Below the pieces are notes generated by a model, which ran no database searches, was not told where the DNA came from, and saw only the letters and a program-made list of their open reading frames with translations. DNA of 64,000 bases from JANOMH01 sp031422295 (GTDB lineage Bacteria > Pseudomonadota > Alphaproteobacteria > Rhodobacterales > Rhodobacteraceae), in assembly GCA_031422295.1 (NCBI GenBank), contig JANOQM010000009.1, positions 21,782 to 85,781 of the forward strand, in the 5' to 3' direction. Shown here piece by piece: positions 35,395-43,357 of this stretch. How positions within the stretch are numbered: the first letter of the stretch is position 1; each line of letters opens with the position of its first letter. The position numbers were made by a program, and so were the translations under genes.

Positions 35395-35805
35395 ATGAGC
35401 AAATATGCACCTTTGAACGCCTATCTTGATACGACCAACCAAGATAAGATCACGATGACATTTGGCGATGTCGAAAGGGTTCTCGGCTTTGCCTTACCGC
35501 CATCTGCACGAACGCATCGACCATGGTGGGCGAATGATCCAACTGGCAAACATGTGCAGGCAAAGGCGTGGCAAGAGGCCGGATATGGCTCTGCCGAAGT
35601 CGATCTGGAGGCTGAGAGGCTGCTTTTTGTCCGGCTGAACGCGGCCCCCGCTGCTAAAGCAGCACTTGCCGGGCGCCATCCTATGTTTGGTGCGATGAAA
35701 GATATGATGTTGATCATGCCCGGCGTGGACCTGACCGCACCTTCTGATCTGCCCTGGGGGGCAGATGAAGACAGCTATTTGGTGAACACCGGCCAAGACC
35801 GTTGA
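35395..35805 (+). CDS. Probable antitoxin with DUF7662-like domain
   Basis: The 136-residue protein has two parts. Residues about 5-80 match the DUF7662-type domain: PLNAYLDTTNQDKITMTFGD, then LGFALPPSARTHRPWWAND and VQAKAWQEAGYGSAEVDLEA. Residues about 94-136 (HPMFGAMKDMMLIMPGVDLT then APSDLPWG) look like the extended tail by which VapB/Phd antitoxins wrap a PIN toxin. The stop overlaps the TTG start of the PIN toxin gene. GGAG lies 7 bases before the ATG at 35395. The usual AbrB, RHH or Phd DNA-binding domain is absent, so the DUF7662 domain probably replaces it. The antitoxin role is inferred from context. Confidence 0.72.
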   Translation: MSKYAPLNAYLDTTNQDKITMTFGDVERVLGFALPPSARTHRPWWANDPTGKHVQAKAWQEAGYGSAEVDLEAERLLFVRLNAAPAAKAALAGRHPMFGAMKDMMLIMPGVDLTAPSDLPWGADEDSYLVNTGQDR

Positions 35806-36215
35806 ACAACCTGCTCGTTGATACTTGCGCGGCTATCTGGATAGTTGCGGATGCGCCACTGCGATCCGGTGCCGAGGCCGATATCATGGGGGCCGTCTCC
35901 AGCGGCGGTACCCTGTTCATCTCGCCGGTGTCCGCGTGGGAGGTCGGATTGCTGGTGTCGCGTGGGCGGATAAGCCTGCCATTCAGCCCGGCCACTTGGT
36001 ATGACCGCTTGGCCGCGATCCCAAATTTCGCAGAAACACCGTTGACCAAAGACGCGCTTATCGACAGTCACTTCTTGCCGGGGCTGCCGCCGAGCGATCC
36101 GATGGACCGGATTATAATCAGCTTGGCGCGCGCGAGGGGCCTTAGGATTCTGACGCGCGATGCAAAAATACTTGACTATGCCGACAAGGGTCATGTCCTT
36201 GCTTTGGCCTGCTAG
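35802..36215 (+). CDS. vapC: PIN-domain toxin, VapC family
   Basis: The 137-residue protein is a PIN-domain ribonuclease of the VapC type, which usually cleaves tRNA or rRNA in a metal-dependent way. The acidic catalytic set is visible: D7 in LLVDTCAAIW, E47 in SAWEVG, D99 and D102 in PSDPMDR, and D120 in ILTRDAKILDYA. The start is a TTG overlapping the antitoxin stop, which ties its translation to the antitoxin. The pair is wedged between the ligase gene and an aldehyde dehydrogenase gene that starts 9 bases later. Confidence 0.9.
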   Translation: MNNLLVDTCAAIWIVADAPLRSGAEADIMGAVSSGGTLFISPVSAWEVGLLVSRGRISLPFSPATWYDRLAAIPNFAETPLTKDALIDSHFLPGLPPSDPMDRIIISLARARGLRILTRDAKILDYADKGHVLALAC

Positions 36216-36224
36216 GAGATAATC

Positions 36225-37604
36225 ATGATAAAGTGCATTTCCCCAATTGACGGATCGATCTATGCCGAACGCCCCGTGCTGTCGCCTGATCTGGCCGCAG
36301 CCGCCGTCGCACGGGCCAAGGCCGCACAGCCTGGCTGGGCCGCATTGCCGTTGTCGGACCGGCGCGACAAGGTGCTGGCGGGGATCGCCGCGCTGAACGG
36401 GATGAAAGACAAGGTCGTGGCAGACCTTGCATGGTCAATGGGTCGTCCGACCCGTTGGGGCGGCGAATTCAGCGGCGTGAATGAGCGGGCCAATTATATG
36501 GCCTCGATTGCTGAAACCGCTTTGGCACCGCTGGTGACCGAGGACTCTGACCGCTTTGAGCGCCGGATCGAACGCGCCCCGATGGGCGTCGTGTTTGTGA
36601 TTGCGCCGTGGAATTACCCTTATCTGACAGCGCTGAATACCATCGTGCCTGCGCTCATTGCGGGCAATGCGGTGCTGCTCAAGGCCGCGTCGCAAACCCT
36701 GCTGACCGGCGAAATCATGGCCGACGCGTTTCATGCGGGCGGCGTGCCTGCGGATATTTTCCAGAATGTCGTACTGGACCATGCGGGTACCGAAGGGCTG
36801 ATCGCGGCGCGGTCATTCGGCTTTGTCAACTTTACCGGATCGGTGACCGGCGGACAGGCGATTGAACGGGCAGCGGCGGGCACGTTTACCTCGCTTGGTC
36901 TGGAATTGGGCGGCAAAGACCCCGGCTATGTCATGGATGACGCTGATCTGGACTGGGCGGTCGATGTGCTGATGGACGGGGCGATGTTCAATTCCGGGCA
37001 ATGCTGCTGCGGCATTGAGCGGGTTTATGTCCATCACTCGCTGTTTGACACTTTTGTCGAAAAATCAGTGGCTTGGGTGTCGGCCTTAAAGTTGGGAAAT
37101 CCGCTGGACGCGGCCACAACACTTGGGCCCATGGCCAATGTGCGCTTTGCCAAACTGGTCCGGGAACAAACCGCCGAGGCGATTGCCGCAGGTGCCAAAG
37201 CCTTGATTGACCCGGCGCTGTTTGCGGCAGATGACGGCGGCGCCTATCTCGCTCCACAGATTTTGACCAACGTGACCCACGACATGCGGGTCATGAAGGA
37301 AGAGAGCTTTGGCCCGGTCGTCGGCATCATGTCGGTCAAGGATGACGCCGAGGCGCTGGCCCTGATGAACGACAGCCCTTACGGCCTGACCGCGTCCCTG
37401 TGGACCAAAGACAGCGACCGCGCGGCCCGGATTGGTCGCCAGATCGACACCGGTACGGTGTTCCAGAACCGCGCCGATTACATCGATCCGGCGGTGTGTT
37501 GGACGGGGTGCAAAGATACCGGACGCGGGGCGGCGATGTCGGTTCTGGGCTATCAGGCGGTCACGCGGCCCCGGTCCTATCATTTCAGAAAGGTCAAAGC
37601 ATGA
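36225..37604 (+). CDS. NAD(P)-dependent aldehyde dehydrogenase
   Basis: The 459-residue enzyme has the general-base Glu in LGLELGGKDPGYV and catalytic Cys in NSGQCCCGIERVYV, with VIAPWNYPYLTALNTIVPAL in the cofactor domain. It is a different branch from the PatD-like enzyme at 32 kb. GGAG lies just before the ATG. Its last codon overlaps the iron alcohol dehydrogenase start, so the two probably act in sequence: alcohol to aldehyde to acid, on an amine-derived or gamma-glutamylated substrate. Confidence 0.9.
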   Translation: MIKCISPIDGSIYAERPVLSPDLAAAAVARAKAAQPGWAALPLSDRRDKVLAGIAALNGMKDKVVADLAWSMGRPTRWGGEFSGVNERANYMASIAETALAPLVTEDSDRFERRIERAPMGVVFVIAPWNYPYLTALNTIVPALIAGNAVLLKAASQTLLTGEIMADAFHAGGVPADIFQNVVLDHAGTEGLIAARSFGFVNFTGSVTGGQAIERAAAGTFTSLGLELGGKDPGYVMDDADLDWAVDVLMDGAMFNSGQCCCGIERVYVHHSLFDTFVEKSVAWVSALKLGNPLDAATTLGPMANVRFAKLVREQTAEAIAAGAKALIDPALFAADDGGAYLAPQILTNVTHDMRVMKEESFGPVVGIMSVKDDAEALALMNDSPYGLTASLWTKDSDRAARIGRQIDTGTVFQNRADYIDPAVCWTGCKDTGRGAAMSVLGYQAVTRPRSYHFRKVKA

Positions 37605-38761
37605 GTGTTCCCCCAATTATTCCAAAGGCCAATTGGTCCTATCCCACCGCGATCAAATTCGGGGCAGGCCGCATTGCCGAACTGCCCGCCGCCTGCGCGC
37701 AAGCCGGGATCAAACGGCCCCTGCTGGTAACGGACAGGGGATTAGCTTCGCTGCCGATAACATTGCAAACGCTGGATATTCTGGATGGCGCCGGTCTGGG
37801 CCGCGTGATGTTCGCGGATGTCGACCCGAACCCGAACGAGATCAACCTTGCTGCCGGGCTGGTCGCCTACAAGGCGGGCAACCATGACGGCGTCATCGCC
37901 TTTGGCGGCGGTTCTGGCCTTGATCTGGGCAAGATGGTGGCCTTCATGTCGGGTCAAACCCGGCCGTTGTGGGATTTTGAGGATATCGGCGACTGGTACA
38001 CCCGCGCGGACCCCGCCGGCATTGCGCCGATTATCGCGGTGCCGACCACGGCTGGCACCGGGTCCGAAGTCGGGCGCGCATCGGTCATCACCAATTCGCT
38101 GACCCATGTGAAGAAAATCATCTTTCATCCCAAAGTGCTGCCGACAGTGGTGATCTGCGACCCCGAACTGACCGTCGGCATGCCCAAAATGATCACCGCA
38201 GGCACTGGCATGGATGCGTTCGCGCATTGTCTTGAGGCGTTCAGCAGCCCGTTTTATCACCCGATGAGCCAAGGTATCGCGCTGGAGGGGTTGCGGCTGG
38301 TCAACACATACCTGCCGCGCGCCTATGCCGATGGCACCGATCTTGAGGCGCGGGCGCAGATGATGTCGGCCGCCGCCATGGGCGCTGTGGCGTTTCAAAA
38401 GGGCCTCGGCGCGATCCACGCGCTGTCCCACCCGGTTGGCGCGATTTATGGCACCCATCATGGCACCACTAATGCCGTCGTGATGCCGGTTTGCCTGACC
38501 TTTAATCGCCCAGCGGTCGAGGGTAAACTGGCCATGGCCGCCGCCTATCTGGGGATCAGCGGCGGGTTCAACGGGTTCTACGACCGGGTTATCGAATTGA
38601 ACGAAATGCTGAACATCCCCAAGGGTTTGGCGGCCATGGGTGTGCAGGCGGACCGGTTGGATGAAATGACCGCGATGGCGCTGGAGGACCCAAGTGTTGG
38701 CGGGAATCCAGTGGCGATGACGGCTGAAAATACCCGCGCGCTGTATCAGGCCGCGATGTAG
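37601..38761 (+). CDS. Iron-containing alcohol dehydrogenase
   Basis: The 386-residue protein belongs to group III alcohol dehydrogenases. It has the NAD-binding GVIAFGGGSGLDLGKMVAFM, PTTAGTGSEV, and metal-binding His in GMDAFAHCLEAF and HALSHPVGAIYGTHHG. The ATG overlaps the preceding aldehyde dehydrogenase stop (ATGA). The substrate is unknown; context suggests an amino alcohol or gamma-glutamyl amino alcohol. Confidence 0.92.
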   Translation: MSVPPIIPKANWSYPTAIKFGAGRIAELPAACAQAGIKRPLLVTDRGLASLPITLQTLDILDGAGLGRVMFADVDPNPNEINLAAGLVAYKAGNHDGVIAFGGGSGLDLGKMVAFMSGQTRPLWDFEDIGDWYTRADPAGIAPIIAVPTTAGTGSEVGRASVITNSLTHVKKIIFHPKVLPTVVICDPELTVGMPKMITAGTGMDAFAHCLEAFSSPFYHPMSQGIALEGLRLVNTYLPRAYADGTDLEARAQMMSAAAMGAVAFQKGLGAIHALSHPVGAIYGTHHGTTNAVVMPVCLTFNRPAVEGKLAMAAAYLGISGGFNGFYDRVIELNEMLNIPKGLAAMGVQADRLDEMTAMALEDPSVGGNPVAMTAENTRALYQAAM

Positions 38762-38767
38762 GGACCA

Positions 38768-38794
38768 GGGCCTTGCCCGTCAGGGGCAGGGCCC
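38768..38794 (+). terminator. Hairpin after the alcohol dehydrogenase gene
   Basis: gggccttgccc (38768-38778) pairs with gggcagggccc (38784-38794) with one G-T wobble and a 5-base loop, 7 bases after the stop. There is no strong T run. It likely marks the end of the amine-catabolic transcript. Confidence 0.6.
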
Positions 38795-38898
38795 AGACAA
38801 CTAAACGCGTTAGGTCTATCGCGCCGACAGCGCGGCGGGTCCTGAAGCCCGAACAAATCCATCCGATACCAATCCGCATTCAAAATACAAGAATCCGA

Positions 38899-38940
38899 TT
38901 GACTTGACTGGAACGTTCCAATAGCTAATGGAACGTTCCA
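38899..38940 (+). promoter_or_regulatory. Promoter with two LacI-type operators
   Basis: Two identical palindromes TGGAACGTTCCA lie at 38909-38920 and 38929-38940, centres 20 bp apart (two helical turns). A -35 TTGACT (38899-38904) and a -10 TAGCTA (38922-38927) are spaced by 17, so the first operator fills the spacer and the second the start region. The CG-centred palindrome is typical of LacI-family regulators, and such a gene ends this cluster at 47800-48819. Confidence 0.72.
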
Positions 38941-38955
38941 TATCGGGGGGTGAGG

Positions 38956-39960
38956 ATGAACTGGGCTTTGATTGGGGCAAGCACGATTGCCAGCCAACAT
39001 ATGATCAATGCCTTGCGGGCCCAGCCAGACGGCGCTGTGCTGTGGGTTATCAGCGGCACAGCGACCCATGCGGCCCACTTTGCCGCCAGCCATAACATTC
39101 CCCAATCCGGCACCGATATCGCCAGCGCTTTGGCGGACCCGGCGGTTGAAGCGGTCTATATTTCTTCGACCAATGAAAAGCACTTTTCGCAAGCCATGGC
39201 CGCCATCGCGGCGGGCAAGCATGTGCTGTGTGAAAAACCCCTCGCGATGTCGGTTGACGATGCCGCCACCATGGTCGCCGCCGCAACCAAGGCCGGGGTG
39301 GTTTTCGCCACCAACCATCATTTGCGCTGTTCGGGCAGCCACCAGACCCTACGCGATCTGGTCCAGTCCGGACGCATCGGCACAGTGCTGTCAGTGCGCC
39401 TGCATCATGCGGTGTATTTGCCGGTCAGTTTGCAAGGCTGGCGGGTCAATTCCGCCGCTGCTGGCGGCGGCGTGGTATCCGACATTACCGTACATGACGC
39501 CGATGTAGTCCGGTTTCTGCTGGGCGAGGATCCGCAAACAATTGTGGCCCAAGTCGCAAGTTCCGGCATGGCGCAGGGGGTCGAGGATTCCGCGATGTCG
39601 GTCTGGACCATGCCCTCGGGTGCGATGGTGATGACCCACGAAAGCTTTACCCATCCCTTCGCCGGATCGGGGCTTGAGGTGCATGGCACCACTGGATCGA
39701 TCTTTGCCCGGGGCGTGATGACGCAAAAGCCGGTGGGCGGGATTGAACTGGTCACTGCAAGCGGGCGCGAGGATATCCCGTTCCCCGACCACGACTTGTA
39801 CACCTACGGAGTGGCCCGGTTTTGCGCCGCTGTGGCCGGGACCGGAACCCCCGCCGCAGATGGCCCTGACGGGATAAAATCACTGGCCGTGGCGCAGGCC
39901 GTGCGGGATGCAGCCGCGACCGGAACCCGCATGTTGGTGAATTACGGGGCGGGGAATTGA
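38956..39960 (+). CDS. Gfo/Idh/MocA family dehydrogenase
   Basis: The 334-residue protein has the Rossmann start MNWALIGASTIASQHMINAL and the family motif LCEKPLAMSVDDA, where the Lys and Pro contact NAD(P) and substrate. SDITVHDADVVRFLLGEDPQ carries the catalytic-type His-Asp. Such enzymes oxidise sugars, inositols or sugar acids. The ATG at 38956 follows GGGGGG; a GTG two codons earlier is possible. It is first in the operator-controlled carbohydrate cluster. Confidence 0.9.
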   Translation: MNWALIGASTIASQHMINALRAQPDGAVLWVISGTATHAAHFAASHNIPQSGTDIASALADPAVEAVYISSTNEKHFSQAMAAIAAGKHVLCEKPLAMSVDDAATMVAAATKAGVVFATNHHLRCSGSHQTLRDLVQSGRIGTVLSVRLHHAVYLPVSLQGWRVNSAAAGGGVVSDITVHDADVVRFLLGEDPQTIVAQVASSGMAQGVEDSAMSVWTMPSGAMVMTHESFTHPFAGSGLEVHGTTGSIFARGVMTQKPVGGIELVTASGREDIPFPDHDLYTYGVARFCAAVAGTGTPAADGPDGIKSLAVAQAVRDAAATGTRMLVNYGAGN

Positions 39961-40164
39961 CCATAATCAACGTCCAATCGATGGCAAAGCCAGTGGCCCC
40001 AGATGACGTTGCGATCCCGGCGCAGTCGAATTTGACGAATTCCTTGAGGTGAAATCGCTTGTGATGCGGATTGGCCGCAGCCGGGCCCCTTGGGTGAAGA
40101 CCCCTGCGGCGACAACGCCACGGGACGACCACGAAAACCAACGCTGACTATGGGAGGATACCTG

Positions 40165-41418
40165 ATGCGTGGATTCATCGGAAAGAAACTGACCCTGGTT
40201 GTGGCCCTGATGGCTACAACCTCAATCGCCTATGCCGAGGATGTGGAGGTGCTGCACTGGTGGACTTCTGGTGGTGAAGCCGCCGCCCTGAACGTCCTCA
40301 AGGACAATCTGGCGGCCCAAAGCATTGGCTGGCTGGATATGCCGGTCGCCGGTGGCGGCGGTGAATCTGCCATGACGACCCTGCGCGCCCGTGTCACCGC
40401 AGGCAACCCGCCGACCGCCGTGCAGATGCTGGGCTTTGACATTCAGGACTGGGCGGCCGAAGGCGCGCTGGGCAACCTGAATGCCGTCGCAGAGGCCGAA
40501 GGCTGGGATGCGGTTGTGCCCGCCGCCCTGCAGGCGTTTTCAAAGTATGAGGGCAACTGGATCGCCGCCCCGGTGAACGTACATTCGACCAACTGGGTCT
40601 GGGCGAACAAAGCCGTGTTGGATAACCTTGGGATTGCCCAGCCGACCACATGGGATGAATTTGTCGCCGCGATGCAAGCGGTCGAGGATTCCGGTCTGGT
40701 GGCGCTGGCCCATGGTGGGCAGGCCTGGCAAGAAGCCACTGTGTTTGACGGCGTCGTGCTGTCCGTCGGCGGGGCCGAGTTCTACAAAGCCGCGTTCATC
40801 GACCTTGATCCCGCCGCCTTGGGTGGCGAGCAGATGGTCGAGGCGTTCCGCCGGATGGAAACTCTGCGGTCGTTCACAGACGACAATTTCAGTGGCCGCG
40901 ACTGGAACCTTGCCAGCGCCATGGTAATCAATGGCGAAGCGGCGTTCCAGATCATGGGCGACTGGGCCAAGGGCGAGTTCGTGAATGCGGGCAAAGTACC
41001 GGGCACTGATTTCCTGTGCTTCCGGGTGCCGGGGTCCGAAGGGACCGTCAGCTTTAACAGCGATCAGTTCGCCATGTTCAATGTGGCCTCCGAAGGGGCG
41101 ATGGCGGCACAGGGGCTGATGGCCGCAGACATCATGTCGCCCGCGTTCCAGTCGGCATTCAACGTGGTCAAAGGGTCAGTGCCGGCCCGCACCGATGTGT
41201 CGCCTGAGGCGTTTGATGCTTGCGGTCAACAGGGGATGATTGACCTTGCCGCCGCGTCCGAAGCGGGCACTTTGGTGGGGTCGATGGCCCATGGGCACGC
41301 CAACCGCGCTGCGGTCAAGAACGCCATGTATGACGTGATCACCGCCGCGTTCAACGGCGAGTACGACGCTGAAACTGCCGCTGCCGAACTGGTCGCCGCT
41401 GTCGAAGCCGCACAGTAA
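40165..41418 (+). CDS. Sugar ABC transporter binding protein, copy 1
   Basis: The 417-residue protein has a signal peptide (MRGFIGKKLTLVVALMATTS then IAYA) and the glucose/mannose-type binding protein pattern VEVLHWWTSGGEAAALNVLK, PPTAVQMLGFDIQDWA and GDWAKGEFVNAGK. It precedes two permeases. A paralogue with the same key segments is at 43358. GGGAGG gives a strong ribosome site. The 204 bases between it and the dehydrogenase gene show no other gene. Confidence 0.92.
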   Translation: MRGFIGKKLTLVVALMATTSIAYAEDVEVLHWWTSGGEAAALNVLKDNLAAQSIGWLDMPVAGGGGESAMTTLRARVTAGNPPTAVQMLGFDIQDWAAEGALGNLNAVAEAEGWDAVVPAALQAFSKYEGNWIAAPVNVHSTNWVWANKAVLDNLGIAQPTTWDEFVAAMQAVEDSGLVALAHGGQAWQEATVFDGVVLSVGGAEFYKAAFIDLDPAALGGEQMVEAFRRMETLRSFTDDNFSGRDWNLASAMVINGEAAFQIMGDWAKGEFVNAGKVPGTDFLCFRVPGSEGTVSFNSDQFAMFNVASEGAMAAQGLMAADIMSPAFQSAFNVVKGSVPARTDVSPEAFDACGQQGMIDLAAASEAGTLVGSMAHGHANRAAVKNAMYDVITAAFNGEYDAETAAAELVAAVEAAQ

Positions 41419-41425
41419 ACTGACC

Positions 41426-41453
41426 GGGAAAGGGCGGATAAACGCCCTTTCCC
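41426..41453 (+). terminator. Intercistronic hairpin after binding protein copy 1
   Basis: gggaaagggcg (41426-41436) pairs perfectly with cgccctttccc (41443-41453) around the loop gataaa, 8 bases after the stop. A C tract rather than a T tract follows, so it fits a mRNA stabiliser or partial terminator separating the binding protein message from the permease part. Confidence 0.75.
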
Positions 41454-41481
41454 CCCAGCACACACACCACAGGAGGGACCG

Positions 41482-42378
41482 ATGGCGCATTCTGCTTCAC
41501 AGGTCGATTTTCGCACCCGCCTTCAGGACTGGATCCCGAAACTGGTCCTGTCGCCCTCGCTCGCCGTGGTCATGGTATTTGTCTATGGGTTCATCATTTA
41601 TACGGTTTACCTGAGTTTCACAGACTCAAAGATGCTGCCCAGCTATGATCTGGTCGGGTTCGAGAATTACGCAAAACTGTGGGCCTTACCTGCATGGTGG
41701 ACGGCGATTGCCAATCTCGCGATATTCGCGTCGCTGTATATCCTGATCTGCACCACGATCGGTCTGACGCTGGCCATTCTGCTGGACCAGAAAATCCGGG
41801 GCGAAGGGGTGTTGCGCCCGATTTACCTGTATCCAATGGCGCTGTCGTTCATTGTGACCGGAACCGCGTGGAAGTGGTTTCTGGACCCCGGCATTGGCAT
41901 CGAAAACACGCTGCACTTGTGGGGCTGGGAAAGCTTTCACTTTGGCTGGATCAAAGACCGGGACATGGCGATTTATACCATCGTCATCGCCGCCGTCTGG
42001 CAGACCAGCGGCTTTGTCATGGCGATGTTTCTGGCCGGCTTGCGGGGCATCGACAATGAAATCCTGAAAGCCGCGCAGATCGACGGCGCATCGAACTGGA
42101 ACCTGTACCGGCGCATCGTGATCCCGCTGCTGCGCCCGGCGTTCCTGTCGGCCTTTGTGATACTGTCGCATCTGGCGGTCAAATCCTATGACCTTGTGAT
42201 CGCGCTGACTGGCGGCGGGCCGGGCCGGGCCACCGAATTGCCCGCGACATTCATGTATTCCTACACCTTTACCCGCAATTCCATGGGCATCGGATCGGCC
42301 AGTGCGGTGATCATGCTGATGACCATCGCCGCGATCATGACCCCCTATCTGTATGCCGAACTGCGGGAGAAATCGTAA
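41482..42378 (+). CDS. Sugar ABC transporter permease 1
   Basis: The 298-residue protein has six helices and the EAA loop ILKAAQIDGASNWNLYRRIV then IPLLRP. TAWKWFLDPGIGIENTLH is typical of the glucose/mannose permease group (GtsB-like). It starts after AGGAGGG and its last base overlaps the first base of the next gene. Confidence 0.93.
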   Translation: MAHSASQVDFRTRLQDWIPKLVLSPSLAVVMVFVYGFIIYTVYLSFTDSKMLPSYDLVGFENYAKLWALPAWWTAIANLAIFASLYILICTTIGLTLAILLDQKIRGEGVLRPIYLYPMALSFIVTGTAWKWFLDPGIGIENTLHLWGWESFHFGWIKDRDMAIYTIVIAAVWQTSGFVMAMFLAGLRGIDNEILKAAQIDGASNWNLYRRIVIPLLRPAFLSAFVILSHLAVKSYDLVIALTGGGPGRATELPATFMYSYTFTRNSMGIGSASAVIMLMTIAAIMTPYLYAELREKS

Positions 42379-43259
42379 TGGCCGCTGTGGAACAAGATAC
42401 CGCCGTGCGGACCGGGGCCTTCACCCGCACGTTCATCTATCTGGTGCTGCTGCTATTCGCGCTGTTTTACCTGCTGCCATTTTTCGTGATGCTGGTGAAC
42501 TCGGTCAAACCCTTGGCCGAGATCACCGGCGGCAATATGCTGGCCCTGCCGGATGTCTGGACCATCCAACCGTGGCTGTCGGCATGGTCCACCGCCCAGA
42601 TCGGGGTCGAACCCACGGGCCTGCGCCCGTATTTCATCAACTCGCTGATCATGGTGGTTCCAGCTGTGGCTATATCCACCGTGCTGGGGGCATTAAACGG
42701 GTTCGTGCTGACCAAATGGCGGTTCCGGGGCGACACGATCCTGTTCGGGCTGATACTGTTTTCCTGTTTCATCCCGTTTCAGATTGTGCTGATCCCGATG
42801 GCGCGGATGCTGGGGATACTGGGGTTGGCGGGCAGTTTGCCCGGGCTGATCCTCGTCCATGTCGTCTATGGCCTCGGCTTCACCACCCTGTATTTCCGCA
42901 ATTACTACGCGTCCTTCCCGACCGAGCTGGTGCGGGCCGCGATGATCGACGGGGCGGGATTTTTCCGGATATTCTGGCGGATCATGTTGCCAGTGTCCGG
43001 GCCCATCGCCGTGGTGAGCGTGATTTGGCAATTCACCAATATCTGGAATGACTTTTTGTTCGGCGCGTCGTTTTCGGGTTCAGGGTCTACCCCAATGACC
43101 GTGGCGCTGAACAACCTTGTGCAGTCATCGACCGGCGTCAAGGAATACAACGTCCACTTTGCGGGCGCGATCCTTGCCGCGTTACCAACCCTTGTTGTCT
43201 ACATCGTCGCAGGCCGCTTTTTCGTGCGCGGGCTGATGGCGGGCAGCGTCAAGGGATAA
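42378..43259 (+). CDS. Sugar ABC transporter permease 2
   Basis: The 293-residue protein is the second permease, MalG/GtsC-like, with FYLLPFFVMLVNSVKPLAEI at the N-terminus and the EAA loop LVRAAMIDGAGFFRIFWRIM then LPVSGP. It ends with RFFVRGLMAGSVKG, the typical C-terminus. It starts at the permease 1 stop. Confidence 0.94.
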   Translation: MAAVEQDTAVRTGAFTRTFIYLVLLLFALFYLLPFFVMLVNSVKPLAEITGGNMLALPDVWTIQPWLSAWSTAQIGVEPTGLRPYFINSLIMVVPAVAISTVLGALNGFVLTKWRFRGDTILFGLILFSCFIPFQIVLIPMARMLGILGLAGSLPGLILVHVVYGLGFTTLYFRNYYASFPTELVRAAMIDGAGFFRIFWRIMLPVSGPIAVVSVIWQFTNIWNDFLFGASFSGSGSTPMTVALNNLVQSSTGVKEYNVHFAGAILAALPTLVVYIVAGRFFVRGLMAGSVKG

Positions 43260-43263
43260 GGCC

Positions 43264-43295
43264 GACCACTGGATGGGTGGATCCATCCAGTGGTC
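43264..43295 (+). terminator. Hairpin between permease 2 and binding protein copy 2
   Basis: gaccactggatgg (43264-43276) pairs perfectly with ccatccagtggtc (43283-43295), loop gtggat, then tttcgtt. A 13-bp stem followed by a short T-rich run fits an intrinsic terminator or attenuator between the permease genes and the second binding protein gene. Confidence 0.75.
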
Positions 43296-43357
43296 TTTCG
43301 TTCAACCAAGGCCCGATTTGCAACAGACAAGGGCGAACAAGCAGGAGGAACTCTACA

